Part shown: positions 1-9,092 of the stretch, one piece after another
Position numbering within the stretch: the stretch's first letter is position 1
Layout: each line of letters starts with the position of its first letter
Origin: Neptunomonas antarctica
GTDB lineage: Bacteria; Pseudomonadota; Gammaproteobacteria; Pseudomonadales; Balneatricaceae
Length of the DNA stretch: 64,000 bases
NCBI RefSeq assembly: GCF_001305295.1
Contig: NZ_LJSI01000021.1
Location: 245,995-309,994, forward strand
Direction: 5' to 3'
The notes under the pieces: model-generated
What the model was told of the DNA's origin: nothing
Seen by the model: only the letters and a program-made list of their open reading frames with translations
Databases searched by the model: none
Made by a program: the position numbers and the translations under genes

Positions 1-1791
1 ACGAAGATCAATCTTAGCGAAGTCTTCAAATGAAATGGTCTCAGCGATAGGCTCGCTACTCAAGGGCGTTGTTGCATCAGTAGCTTCAAGAGTGTTTGCA
101 ACCGGTTTTTGAGGTGCGGCCGTTGCTTCCATCGTTTGTTTACTTTCTTCGATTAGCGCGGCTATTTTGTCTTCGTCGACACGTTGCATTAACGGTTTGA
201 ATTTGTTGACCGTGTGGTTAGTCAGTGGCTGTCTGACTGTGTCCCAGGCTAAGGTGTCGAGATTCAGAAAGACTTTCACATCATCAGCAACCTGAGGTAA
301 AACCGGTGCCAGATACGTGCATATAACCCGGAACAGGTTGATACCCATAGAGCAGCAATCCTGGACTTCCTGTTGTTTACCTTCCTGTTTGGCCAGAACC
401 CAGGGTTCTGCCGTATCAATATATTGGTTGGCTTTATCCGCAATAATCATGATCTCACGCATGGCTCTGCTGAACTCACGTTTCTCGTAAGCATCGGCAA
501 TGCTGTCACCCGCAATAACGGCCTCTTGGTAGAGCTCGGGTGCTGACAGTTCAGCAGATAACTTACCGTCGAATAACTTATGAATAAAGCCTGCACAGCG
601 AGAAGCGATGTTGACCACTTTGTTGACCAGATCTGCATTGACTCGCAGACGGAAGTCTTCAAGATTCAGGTCAATATCATCGATACCAGAACTCAGTTTA
701 GCTGCGAAATAATAGCGCAAGTATTCAGGGCGTAAATGATTTAAATAGGTCTCTGCCATGATGAACGTGCCACGAGACTTAGACATTTTCTGGCCGTCAA
801 CGGTCAGAAAGCCATGACAGAAAACGCCATTCGGCTTACGGAAGCCCGCACCTTCAAGCATGGCAGGCCAAAACAGGGTATGGAAATAGGCGATGTCTTT
901 ACCAATAAAGTGGTAAAGCTCGGTCGTCGATGCTTTATTCCAGTATTCATCGAAGTCCAGATCGCTTTTGTCACACAAGTTTTTAAAGCTGGCCATGTAG
1001 CCTATCGGCGCATCTAGCCAGACATAGAAATATTTGCCGGGGGCATCAGGAATTTCAAAACCCCAGTAAGGTGCGTCACGAGAGATATCCCAGTTTTTTA
1101 AGCCTGATTCAAACCAGTCGTTGAGTTTGTGAACCATCTGTACTTGGACATGCTTATCGACCCAGGTGCGAAGAAATTGTTCGAAGTCGCCGAGGTTGAA
1201 GAAATAGTGTTCGGATTCTTTCTCGATCGGTTTGGCGCCAGAAATAGCGGAGTATGCATTTTTCAGTTCAACCGGACTGTAGGTGGCACCACATTTTTCG
1301 CATGAATCGCCATACTGGTCCAGAGCACCGCATTTTGGACAATCACCTTTAACGAAGCGATCCGGCAGAAACATCTGTTTTTCGGGATCATAAGCCTGCG
1401 TAATGGTTTTCTTAGATATATGTCCGTTTTCGCGTAAGCGCGTATAGACCAGAGAAGCAAAGTGTTTATTTTCTTCGGAATGGGTCGAGTAGTAGTTGTC
1501 GAACCCTACCATAAACCCAGAAAAATCACGTTGATGGTCCTGACTCACCTGTTGAATAAGAGTCTCAGGTGATATGCCCAGCTGGTCGGCTTTGAGCATA
1601 ATTGGCGTGCCATGCGCATCATCTGCACAGACATAAGTGCAATGATGACCGCGTTGTTTCTGGAATCGTGTCCAGATGTCGGTCTGAATATATTCAACCA
1701 AATGGCCAAGATGAATAGGACCATTGGCATACGGAAGTGCGCTTGTGACGAGTATTTTTCGCTGAGTATCTGGCATGGTTTCTAAAGACAT
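1..1791 (-). CDS. metG: Methionyl-tRNA synthetase (3' end cut by window edge)
   Basis: This class I aminoacyl-tRNA synthetase charges tRNA-Met with methionine in the cytoplasm. The reverse strand reads open from ATG at 1791 to the window edge (597 codons). It has the HIGH-type motif PIHLGH near residue 25, a four-Cys zinc knuckle (CPKC...CEKC) near residue 150 and the KMSKS loop (GQKMSKSRG) near residue 335. The visible end, [11 protein letters not shown], is the start of the C-terminal EMAPII-like tRNA-binding domain, so roughly 80 residues of a ~677-aa enzyme are missing. A second in-frame ATG at 1776 also precedes the conserved core. Neither start has a strong ribosome site. Confidence 0.97.
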   Translation of the reverse strand, partial: MSLETMPDTQRKILVTSALPYANGPIHLGHLVEYIQTDIWTRFQKQRGHHCTYVCADDAHGTPIMLKADQLGISPETLIQQVSQDHQRDFSGFMVGFDNYYSTHSEENKHFASLVYTRLRENGHISKKTITQAYDPEKQMFLPDRFVKGDCPKCGALDQYGDSCEKCGATYSPVELKNAYSAISGAKPIEKESEHYFFNLGDFEQFLRTWVDKHVQVQMVHKLNDWFESGLKNWDISRDAPYWGFEIPDAPGKYFYVWLDAPIGYMASFKNLCDKSDLDFDEYWNKASTTELYHFIGKDIAYFHTLFWPAMLEGAGFRKPNGVFCHGFLTVDGQKMSKSRGTFIMAETYLNHLRPEYLRYYFAAKLSSGIDDIDLNLEDFRLRVNADLVNKVVNIASRCAGFIHKLFDGKLSAELSAPELYQEAVIAGDSIADAYEKREFSRAMREIMIIADKANQYIDTAEPWVLAKQEGKQQEVQDCCSMGINLFRVICTYLAPVLPQVADDVKVFLNLDTLAWDTVRQPLTNHTVNKFKPLMQRVDEDKIAALIEESKQTMEATAAPQKPVANTLEATDATTPLSSEPIAETISFEDFAKIDLR

Positions 1792-1933
1792 TGCTATGTG
1801 GGTGAATATAAAAAAGAATAGTCTACGGTGTTAAGTGAGGTTAATGAACCTAATTTATATAAAAAGTGGACACTTTGCAGAAGCTTGGCTAAACCTTATA
1901 GCATTAAGTAGTTAATATTCGGTTAATTAAGGT

Positions 1934-3175
1934 ATGTCTATAGATGCAAAAGTGAAGCTTCCTCTGCATGACAGAAACATACTGGTCTGTCGCTCTGCTT
2001 ATCTCAATGATAAACAGATTGATACTGTCGCTGATCTTAATCATTGGTCGGTTAGTCGTGTCGATTCCGCTGACGAGATGCTTGAGCGAATTCAGGATTG
2101 TCATTATGACATTATAATAGTGGGTATTTCTGAGAGCCCGGAGTTAATGTTGGGCGCATTAACTCAGGTTATTCGTAAAAGCCCTGAGGCGGTGCGGATC
2201 GCAGTGACGGGTGATTTATCTTCAGCCTTCGCCGCACGGGTTTCTGAGGTTGCACATTCTTCCTTACCCGAAAGTTGCACTGATGTGCAGCTCTCTCTGG
2301 CGATTGAGCAAGCATTAAAAGTGACGGGTTTGATTAAAAAACCGGAAATCAAAGCGTTTATTGGGCGTATTGAGCGCCTGCCTTCTTTGCCTGATATTTA
2401 TGAAGCGCTGAGCAATGCATTGCTTTCCGGTCAATCTAGTGCGCGTGAAATTTCCCAGATTATTGAGCGTGATCCTGTCATGTCAGCTAAAGTGCTGCAA
2501 TTAGTTAATTCGGCGTTTTTTGGTTTAGAGCGTCAAATTTATCGATTAAATGAGGCCGTAACCATTTTAGGTGTCCGGTCTATAAGGGATCTGACACTGG
2601 CTTCGCATATTTTTGAAGCTTTTCCTCAAAGCAATGCGTGGGCTAGTTTTTCATTCTCGCAAATACATAGTCGTTCTATGTTGGTGGCAAGATTAGCTCA
2701 GGATATTTGCCGCTCAGTGAAAGTAGATAAACACGTGCAGGGACAGGCTTTTCTGGCGGGTCTGCTGCATGATTTCGGTATGGTTATGCTGGCTTCGCAT
2801 GACCCGGAAAAATATCGGCATATTATGAATAAAGCCGCAGAGCTATCTCAGCCACTCTATGTTGTTGAAAAAATGAATCTGGGCGTTTCTCATGCTGAAA
2901 TAGGTGCTTATCTTCTTGGCTTGTGGAATTTGCCCCCAAAGGTGGTAGAAGCTGTATTGTTTCACCATTTTCCAGGAAGTAGCCCTTCCAATAAATTCCA
3001 GCCATTAACCGCTGTGCATATTGCGGATGCGTTATTACCGTCGGTAAATAGCATTAATGGTTGTGCTATTTCTAGCCAGTTATCGTTTAAATACATTGAG
3101 CGATTAGGTTTTAAGGACCATTTAAGTCAATGGGAAATTATGGCCAGTAAATATGCGGTCAAAATGTCCGATTAG
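1934..3175 (+). CDS. HDOD-domain signalling protein with degenerate receiver-like N-terminus
   Basis: A 413-aa cytosolic protein. Residues ~15-130 look like a response-regulator fold (DIIIVGI strand, followed by VRIAVTGDL) but a clear acidic pocket and phospho-acceptor context are missing. Residues ~145-345 are an HDOD domain: LPSLPDIY, then DPVMSAKVLQLVNSAFFG, then AVTILGVRSIRDL, then FLAGLLHDFG. HDOD proteins are regulatory relatives of HD phosphohydrolases, usually non-catalytic, used in bacterial signalling. The gene is transcribed away from metG and has its own terminator, so it is probably monocistronic. The domain call is firm. The pathway is unknown. Confidence 0.85.
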   Translation: MSIDAKVKLPLHDRNILVCRSAYLNDKQIDTVADLNHWSVSRVDSADEMLERIQDCHYDIIIVGISESPELMLGALTQVIRKSPEAVRIAVTGDLSSAFAARVSEVAHSSLPESCTDVQLSLAIEQALKVTGLIKKPEIKAFIGRIERLPSLPDIYEALSNALLSGQSSAREISQIIERDPVMSAKVLQLVNSAFFGLERQIYRLNEAVTILGVRSIRDLTLASHIFEAFPQSNAWASFSFSQIHSRSMLVARLAQDICRSVKVDKHVQGQAFLAGLLHDFGMVMLASHDPEKYRHIMNKAAELSQPLYVVEKMNLGVSHAEIGAYLLGLWNLPPKVVEAVLFHHFPGSSPSNKFQPLTAVHIADALLPSVNSINGCAISSQLSFKYIERLGFKDHLSQWEIMASKYAVKMSD

Positions 3176-3202
3176 CAGTGAGTGTTTATTTCTAGTGAAT
3201 CC

Positions 3203-3230
3203 AAAGAGGCATTACGCCTCTTTTTTGTTT
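3203..3230 (+). terminator. Rho-independent terminator after the HDOD gene
   Basis: AAAGAGGC, a five-base loop ATTAC, then GCCTCTTT running into a T-rich tail. It lies about 30 nt after the HDOD stop codon. Confidence 0.9.
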
Positions 3231-3314
3231 TAGATTGACCTATAAGCAAGGGCTGATAAAATGCGTCGCTCTGTTTTTACTCCCCCTTCCTTTGTTTAGA
3301 GTTTAGAGGTTTTT

Positions 3315-4403
3315 ATGGCACTATCTGATATTCAGCCCGAACGCTATGATGGACTACTGGCCGACAAGGTTGCAGGTGTGCGCGATAGTTTTGTTGATTT
3401 TGAATTGCCTGAAGTAGAAGTTTTTGCGTCACCGAAGACGCATTACCGGTTACGGGCAGAGTTTCGCGTGTGGCATGACAATGATGATCTTTATTATGTG
3501 ATGTTCGAACCAGGTGATAACCGCAACCCGATCCGAGTGGATGAGTGTGAGATGGTTGCGCCGCGTATTCGGGAAGTGATGTTCGATCTGCTTGATGTCA
3601 TTCGGGAAAATCCCCTGCTGCGCTTTAAATTGTTTCAGGTTGATTTTCTCAGCACCCTGTCTGGTGAGTTGCTGGTTAGCTTGCTTTACCATCGTCAGAT
3701 TGATGAGATTTGGGTGCAAGAAGTACAAAGTTTACGAGAGCGTTTTAATATTGATATTGTGGGTCGCTCACGCAAGAAGAAGATGATTGTAGAACGGGAT
3801 TTTGTCATCGAGAAGCTCGATATTAATGGCAGGATTTACGAGTACAAACAGGTAGAAAATAGTTTTACCCAGCCTAATGGTAAAGTCTGTCGCGATATGA
3901 TTCATTGGGTGCTGGATGTGACTCAAAATGCTGGCGGTGATCTTGTCGAGTTTTACTGCGGCAGTGGAACTTTCACAATACCGCTAGCGCAGAATTTTGG
4001 TCGTGTGGTCGCTACCGAAATATCCAAAACATCGGTGCGCGCCGCTGAATACAATATCGAAGTGAACGGCATTACTAATCTTGATGTGCTGCGGATGCCT
4101 TCTGAAGATTTGACGTTGGTGCTTCAGGGTAAAAAGCAGACCCGTAAAGTAGAGGGGCTGAATCTGGAAGCGTGTCAGTTTTCAACAGTGTTAGTTGATC
4201 CGCCACGTTCGGGTTTGGATGACGAAACGGTTACGCAGGTAGCGCAGTATGAGCATATTGTTTACATCAGTTGTAACCCGGTCACGCTACATGAAAATTT
4301 AAAATCAATTACTCAGACACATAAGATTGAACGCTTCGCGGTATTTGATCAGTTTCCTTATACTCACCATATCGAATGCGGTGTTTATCTGACACGTATT
4401 TAG
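3315..4403 (+). CDS. trmA: tRNA (uracil-5-)-methyltransferase
   Basis: TrmA makes 5-methyluridine at position 54 of tRNA T-loops using S-adenosylmethionine. The 362-aa product is close to the ~366 aa of E. coli TrmA. Visible motifs are the SAM-binding segment EFYCGSGTFTIPLA (~residues 213-226), VDPPRSGLD (~296) and the catalytic-cysteine segment ISCNPVTLHENL (~322). The start has GAGG seven bases upstream of the ATG. The preceding terminator and the intergenic gap suggest an independent transcript. Confidence 0.96.
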   Translation: MALSDIQPERYDGLLADKVAGVRDSFVDFELPEVEVFASPKTHYRLRAEFRVWHDNDDLYYVMFEPGDNRNPIRVDECEMVAPRIREVMFDLLDVIRENPLLRFKLFQVDFLSTLSGELLVSLLYHRQIDEIWVQEVQSLRERFNIDIVGRSRKKKMIVERDFVIEKLDINGRIYEYKQVENSFTQPNGKVCRDMIHWVLDVTQNAGGDLVEFYCGSGTFTIPLAQNFGRVVATEISKTSVRAAEYNIEVNGITNLDVLRMPSEDLTLVLQGKKQTRKVEGLNLEACQFSTVLVDPPRSGLDDETVTQVAQYEHIVYISCNPVTLHENLKSITQTHKIERFAVFDQFPYTHHIECGVYLTRI

Positions 4404-4531
4404 CACACGATAGCAGCGCGGCATTAGACCGTCATCATTGCTGTATTTTTATGAATCAGGGGCTGTCGATCAGGTATGCAGTGATCTGAATTGTAATTCT
4501 AGTAACGGTGACGGCCGCCATCGGAGGTTAT

Positions 4532-5815
4532 ATGTTAAGTCTGCTGAAAGTAAAAGGCTTTGTCGCATTTGTTGCGGTTGCTTTCATCAATGCATTCATC
4601 GATTTAGGTCATAAAATCATCGTCCAGAATACCTTGTTTAAAGTCTATGATGGACCTGAGCAAGTTGTTTTGACAGCTGTAGTCAATGGGCTGATTTTAC
4701 TGCCTTTTATTTTGCTTTTATCGCCTGCCGGTTACCTCTCCGATCGTTTTTCCAAGCCGCAGGTGATGCGTTGGTCGGCACGGGTTGCTGTTCTGATTAC
4801 ACTATTAATTACCTTGAGTTATTACCAAGGTTGGTTTGAAGTGGCATTTGCCATGACCCTGCTTCTTGCTCTGCAAAGTGCGCTGTATTCGCCGGCTAAA
4901 TATGGTTTTATTCGTGACTTAGTAGGCACGGATAAACTGAGTGAAGGCAATGGTTGGGTGCAGTCAGCTACCATGATAGCGATTTTATCGGGCATCGTGG
5001 TTTTTTCATTATTATTCGAAACTCTGCTTTCAGGCATAGATATTTCCAGATACGGCCCTGCTGAAATTCTTCAGTCGATTGCTCCACTGGGTTGGGTTTT
5101 AGTGATCGCGTCAGTGATAGAAGCACTGCTAACACAGCAGCTCCCGAATCAGCATAACGCTCATTCTGAAGTCGCTTTTAACTGGTCTGCTTATGCTAAA
5201 GCGCAGTTGTTAAAGCACAACTTGAGCGCTATTTGGCAGGATAAAACGGTTATTCTCTCTATCTTTGGTTTGTCCATTTTCTGGACGATTAGTCAGGTGA
5301 TGCTGGCGGTCTATCCTTCTTTTGCTGAAACTGCCTTGGGTGAGGTCAATACGTTTGTGATTCAGGGCGCCATGGCGTTGGCGGGTATCGGTATTATGCT
5401 GGGTTCCGTGCTAGCCGCTAAGTTCTCTCGTCATCATATTAATAAACGTTTGATTCCAGTGGGTGCGATGGGAGTAACGCTCGGTCTTTTCTTGTTGCCG
5501 CTCCTTGATTCTTTGATGTGGGCAGCCGCTGATTTTTTCTTAATAGGGGCGAGTGGTGCATTGATGATTATTCCATTAAATGCACTGATTCAGTTACATG
5601 CGCCTGATGAGCATAGGGGTAAAGTGTTAGCGGGAAATAATTTTATACAAAATATATCGATGCTGTGTGGACTTATTTTAACGGTGATTTTTTCATTGCT
5701 GCAATGGAGTGAGTCATGGTTGCTCTATGGTCTTACACTCATGGCATTTGTCGGAACTCTGTTGGCGATACGAATGCTCCCCGGTGGTTTGCAATCCCTG
5801 AAAATCAAGGCATAA
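4532..5815 (+). CDS. MFS transporter, LplT-like
   Basis: A 427-aa protein with about 12 hydrophobic segments. The N-terminal half has the MFS loop motif (GYLSDRFSKPQVM) and the segment ALYSPAKYGF, typical of the lysophospholipid transporter LplT, which moves lyso-lipids across the inner membrane for re-acylation. The aas acyltransferase that usually accompanies lplT is not adjacent. I placed the start at ATG 4532 because GGAGG lies seven bases upstream. A GTG at 4508 is in frame but has no ribosome site. The substrate is inferred only from family resemblance. Confidence 0.75.
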   Translation: MLSLLKVKGFVAFVAVAFINAFIDLGHKIIVQNTLFKVYDGPEQVVLTAVVNGLILLPFILLLSPAGYLSDRFSKPQVMRWSARVAVLITLLITLSYYQGWFEVAFAMTLLLALQSALYSPAKYGFIRDLVGTDKLSEGNGWVQSATMIAILSGIVVFSLLFETLLSGIDISRYGPAEILQSIAPLGWVLVIASVIEALLTQQLPNQHNAHSEVAFNWSAYAKAQLLKHNLSAIWQDKTVILSIFGLSIFWTISQVMLAVYPSFAETALGEVNTFVIQGAMALAGIGIMLGSVLAAKFSRHHINKRLIPVGAMGVTLGLFLLPLLDSLMWAAADFFLIGASGALMIIPLNALIQLHAPDEHRGKVLAGNNFIQNISMLCGLILTVIFSLLQWSESWLLYGLTLMAFVGTLLAIRMLPGGLQSLKIKA

Positions 5816-5840
5816 TAACCGACAATATTACTAGGTTATA

Positions 5841-5858
5841 GACGGTTTGACCGTCTTT
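5841..5858 (+). terminator. Small hairpin between the MFS gene and mrp
   Basis: GACGG, loop TTTGA, CCGTC, then TTT. It sits between the MFS stop and the mrp ribosome site and could be a weak terminator or attenuator. The T-tract is short. Confidence 0.4.
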
Positions 5859-5872
5859 CAGTGGAGTTAAGC

Positions 5873-6712
5873 ATGCAAGCACCTGCAAAAGCATCAGGTT
5901 TGCCTGGCGTAAAACACATCATCGCTATCGCCTCCGGTAAAGGAGGTGTAGGTAAGTCGACAACAACGGTCAATCTTGCATTAGCTCTGGTTGCTGAAGG
6001 CGCAAAGGTTGGGATTCTTGATGCGGATATTTATGGGCCGAGTCAAGGAATGATGCTGGGAATACCTTCAGGCACCCGCCCAGAACCCGTGGGCGATAAA
6101 GGCATGAAACCTGTTTATATTCATGGTATTCAGGCGATGTCTATCAGTTTACTGATTGACGAAAATACCCCAATGGTGTGGCGTGGCCCTATGGCCAGTG
6201 GCGCGTTGCAGCAACTTGTTACGCAAACGCAATGGGAGAATCTGGATTATCTGCTGATCGACATGCCACCAGGTACCGGCGATATTCAACTGACGCTGGC
6301 GCAGAAAGTCGCTGTTGATGGTGCCGTTATTGTGACAACACCGCAGGATATCGCTTTGCTGGATGCTAAAAGAGGCATTGAAATGTTCCGTAAAGTCGAC
6401 ATTCCCGTACTGGGTGTTGTCGAAAATATGAGCACACATATTTGTAGTCAGTGTGGGCATGAAGAACACATTTTTGGAGCAGGTGGCGGGCAGCGAATTG
6501 CACGTGACTATGATACAGAGCTGCTTGGGTCATTGCCGCTGACGCTAAAGATTTGTCAACAAGCGGACTCGGGTCAGCCGACCGTTGTTGCCGAACCAGA
6601 AAGTGATGTGACGATGGTTTATCGTGATATTGCAAAACAGTTGATGGTTAAGATGGATGATAAGGCGGGAAGTGCTAAAAAAGTACCGCAGATTAATATC
6701 ATCGAAGATTAA
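5873..6712 (+). CDS. mrp: Mrp/ApbC-type iron-sulfur cluster carrier ATPase
   Basis: A cytoplasmic P-loop NTPase of the Mrp/NBP35 family that carries Fe-S clusters to apo-proteins. The deviant Walker A GKGGVGKSTT lies near residue 25, the DADIYGPSQG switch near 48, and a CSQCG cluster-binding pair near 185. At ~279 aa it lacks the N-terminal MIP18/DUF59-like domain of the 369-aa E. coli protein. Short forms occur in the family. The ATG at 5873 is preferred over GTG 5861 because TGGAG sits six bases upstream and the GTG has none. Confidence 0.92.
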   Translation: MQAPAKASGLPGVKHIIAIASGKGGVGKSTTTVNLALALVAEGAKVGILDADIYGPSQGMMLGIPSGTRPEPVGDKGMKPVYIHGIQAMSISLLIDENTPMVWRGPMASGALQQLVTQTQWENLDYLLIDMPPGTGDIQLTLAQKVAVDGAVIVTTPQDIALLDAKRGIEMFRKVDIPVLGVVENMSTHICSQCGHEEHIFGAGGGQRIARDYDTELLGSLPLTLKICQQADSGQPTVVAEPESDVTMVYRDIAKQLMVKMDDKAGSAKKVPQINIIED

Positions 6713-6834
6713 GCGGGCCGGTTTTTACTGGTCGGATTTTAAGTTACCTGTCATGTTTTAAGTGGCTTGTAGTGTTTTCAATAGTCAGGTGTAAATAAGC
6801 AGATATAAATACAAAGCATTAATTAACAGAGTAT

Positions 6835-6867
6835 AACCGCATTTTTCGTAGATAAATGCGGTTTTTT
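6835..6867 (+). terminator. Rho-independent terminator between mrp and dcd
   Basis: AACCGCATTT pairs perfectly with AAATGCGGTT across a nine-base loop, and T residues follow. It separates mrp from the dcd transcript. Confidence 0.9.
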
Positions 6868-6922
6868 CATCTAAAAAACTCTATAATTACGCGCTTTTAA
6901 TTTTTACTTCGTGGAAGGTGTA

Positions 6923-7489
6923 ATGGGCATTAAATCAGATAGCTGGATTCGCCGTATGGCGCAGGAACATGAGATGATCTCTCCGTTCGAACCTCATCAG
7001 GTCCGGACTACCGATAAAGGAGCAATCGTTTCTTATGGTACCTCAAGCTATGGCTATGATGTTCGTTGTGCTGACGAGTTTAAAATATTCACGAATATTA
7101 ATTCTACCATTGTCGATCCTAAGGATTTTGATCCTGATAGTTTTGTTGATGTACAGTCTGATGTTTGTATTATTCCACCTAATTCCTTTGCGTTAGCAAG
7201 GACGGTTGAATACTTCAAAATCCCACGTGATGTACTGACAATATGCCTGGGGAAAAGTACCTATGCGCGTTGCGGTATCATAGTTAATGTGACGCCACTT
7301 GAACCTGAGTGGGAAGGTCACGTTACGCTGGAATTTTCGAATACAACTCCATTGCCTGCAAAAATTTATGCCAATGAAGGAATTGCTCAAATGCTATTCC
7401 TGGGTGCTGATGAAGTCTGCGAAACGTCATATCGTGATCGTAAGGGTAAATATCAGGGCCAGACTGGCGTTGTTGTGCCACGTACCTAA
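6923..7489 (+). CDS. dcd: dCTP deaminase
   Basis: Dcd deaminates dCTP to dUTP, feeding thymidylate synthesis. The 188-aa product has the conserved core: [11 protein letters not shown] near residue 40, then [11 protein letters not shown] near 105, then [14 protein letters not shown] with the catalytic glutamate near 128, and the C-terminal GKYQGQ. It belongs to the Pseudomonas-type branch rather than the E. coli branch. ATG 6923 has AAGG about six bases upstream and gives the usual MGIKSD start. The stop TAA shares one base with the next ATG, so the downstream gene is probably translationally coupled. Confidence 0.95.
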   Translation: MGIKSDSWIRRMAQEHEMISPFEPHQVRTTDKGAIVSYGTSSYGYDVRCADEFKIFTNINSTIVDPKDFDPDSFVDVQSDVCIIPPNSFALARTVEYFKIPRDVLTICLGKSTYARCGIIVNVTPLEPEWEGHVTLEFSNTTPLPAKIYANEGIAQMLFLGADEVCETSYRDRKGKYQGQTGVVVPRT

Positions 7490-8133
7490 TGCAGCAGCAT
7501 CACAATAAAAGAATACAAGATTTCTGGCACCAGTTGGAACTGACGATTGATCAGTTGTTGACGAGTCGGCAGGATAATCAGTTTGATGCCGATAGCTTGC
7601 TCTCAGAGTACCGCGATACATTGCAGAAGATTGATGAAAATCTAACGTTTCATTTTGAGCGGGATGAGGATGACGGGCCAGTAGAGATGATCTTTGGCTG
7701 TGATGGTTATCCTGAATCTATCCATTCGGTTTTGAGTCTGGTCGGTGCAGCCCCGGATCTGAGTGGCATACGCTTTACCGCATTTAATCATCGCTATGAT
7801 CCGATACCCCGCTTTATTAATGTGGCGGATGAAGTGTGTGAGCTGTCCGATTACTGGTATTCGCTAAGCTCTATTGAAAATAAGCTTCACCTTGCGATTT
7901 ATATGCATGATGTTTCTTTTATGCTGGATATGGATCCGAGAGTCGAAGCGGTGATGATTTTTCTGGATGCATTGATTGGTGAATATGAACTCATGACGCG
8001 TGTATGGTCACTCGATTGGATTGAGCTGCCGCCAGATCCTGTTGATTATAGCCTGAGACCGTTATCTGAATTACGGGAAGGGTTTGATGAGCTTAAACAT
8101 GCCATTTCGCCTATCGGGATTACGATTCATTAG
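7489..8133 (+). CDS. Uncharacterised acidic protein coupled to dcd
   Basis: A 214-aa soluble, acidic protein that I do not recognise. There is no signal peptide, membrane segment or nucleotide-binding motif. The middle section (FGCDGYPESIHSVLSLVGAA, then FTAFNHRYDPIPRFI) alternates hydrophobic strands and helices like a compact globular domain. It overlaps the dcd stop by one base (TAATG) and so is probably translated by reinitiation. That suggests co-expression with nucleotide metabolism but does not prove a shared role. Its length and codon use look like a real gene. Confidence 0.7.
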   Translation: MQQHHNKRIQDFWHQLELTIDQLLTSRQDNQFDADSLLSEYRDTLQKIDENLTFHFERDEDDGPVEMIFGCDGYPESIHSVLSLVGAAPDLSGIRFTAFNHRYDPIPRFINVADEVCELSDYWYSLSSIENKLHLAIYMHDVSFMLDMDPRVEAVMIFLDALIGEYELMTRVWSLDWIELPPDPVDYSLRPLSELREGFDELKHAISPIGITIH

Positions 8134-8208
8134 TATTCGTTATCATCCTTGAGCCATACCTTTCAATAATACTTTTTACAAACACGATCAACCGGCTGAG
8201 AGACTTAC

Positions 8209-9009
8209 ATGAGTCAACTACTGACTGATATCCTTGAAGATGTGCGTAAGGAATACCTGCAACGCATGGACGCTAATAATTTTTCTCAGCCCTTTTTGAC
8301 CGCTGAAAAGTTATGCCATGAAAAACTTTATCTGGCTACTGATCTGCTGGCAGACATTGTGAATGAAGATCCTACTTTATTGGCGACGCGGGCGAGTGAT
8401 TTAATTGCAGACTCGCGTGAGCGTGATAACCCTGCGGTGGGTGCTATTATATCCAGCAATATAGTGATGGCAGCATTAGAGAGTTTATTAGGCTTAGCGG
8501 TTGCCAATGGTTGGCTGGATGTTGATGATGACGGCCATATTCTGGTTGAAGATGCTGAGCTTGATCCGAGTCGCAATTATCCAGTGACGGCAGACTACAG
8601 TCGCTCTGATGCCGCCACAAAAAATCTTTCAAAAAGAGGGCCGAGTCTATTAACGACAATATTTCAGGCCGCAGAAAATGAGTTTCTTGAGTTGCTGGAA
8701 ACTGAAGTCCATGAAGCCTATCAACTAGCGTTACAGGTGTCAGGTAACTACGCTATTTTTGCGCCGGAAGATATCGCACCGTTAATCGTTGAAAACCCTC
8801 TGCTGTTAGGTTTGCGCCCTGATGATATGGTTGATGAAGAGTTGTTTGAGGGAGATCCGCCCGCAGGTATTATCATTAGCGGACACTTGACGCATATTTT
8901 GTTGGACCAGCTATTAGAGCTGGCAGAAAGCAAAGGGGCCTTAGGGAAAGACGGTGCGGGCCATATTATTCTTCCTGAAGGTGATGGCGACAATCCCATT
9001 GTCCATTAA
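8209..9009 (+). CDS. Uncharacterised acidic protein with two tandem homologous halves
   Basis: A 266-aa acidic protein of unknown function. Residues ~4-122 and ~145-258 look like copies of one domain. Each half starts with an LLT helix, has a long amphipathic helix, then NPAVGAIISSN-type (first) or DPPAGIIISGH-type (second) turns, then a helix ending ALESLLGLA or LLDQLLELA, then DGHILVEDAE or AGHIILPEGD. No catalytic motif is obvious. The gene follows the dcd-coupled gene by 75 nt and is closed by a strong terminator, so it may be the third gene of that operon. Confidence 0.72.
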   Translation: MSQLLTDILEDVRKEYLQRMDANNFSQPFLTAEKLCHEKLYLATDLLADIVNEDPTLLATRASDLIADSRERDNPAVGAIISSNIVMAALESLLGLAVANGWLDVDDDGHILVEDAELDPSRNYPVTADYSRSDAATKNLSKRGPSLLTTIFQAAENEFLELLETEVHEAYQLALQVSGNYAIFAPEDIAPLIVENPLLLGLRPDDMVDEELFEGDPPAGIIISGHLTHILLDQLLELAESKGALGKDGAGHIILPEGDGDNPIVH

Positions 9010-9037
9010 GAAACTGTTCATTAAAAAATAGTTCATT

Positions 9038-9065
9038 AAAAAAGCCCGCAAATGCGGGCTTTTTT
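9038..9065. terminator. Bidirectional terminator between convergent genes
   Basis: A perfect 13-bp stem, AAAAAAGCCCGCA with TGCGGGCTTTTTT, and a two-base loop. The A/T flanks give a T-tract on both strands. It serves the 266-aa gene and the oppositely oriented efflux operon. Three near-copies of GTTCATTAA precede it. Confidence 0.93.
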
Positions 9066-9092
9066 ATGAGCTGCTCAGGTCTTCAGAGCAGA

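Noticed and set aside
6149..6469. 106-codon minus-strand frame over mrp
   Set aside because: Antisense shadow of a conserved ATPase.
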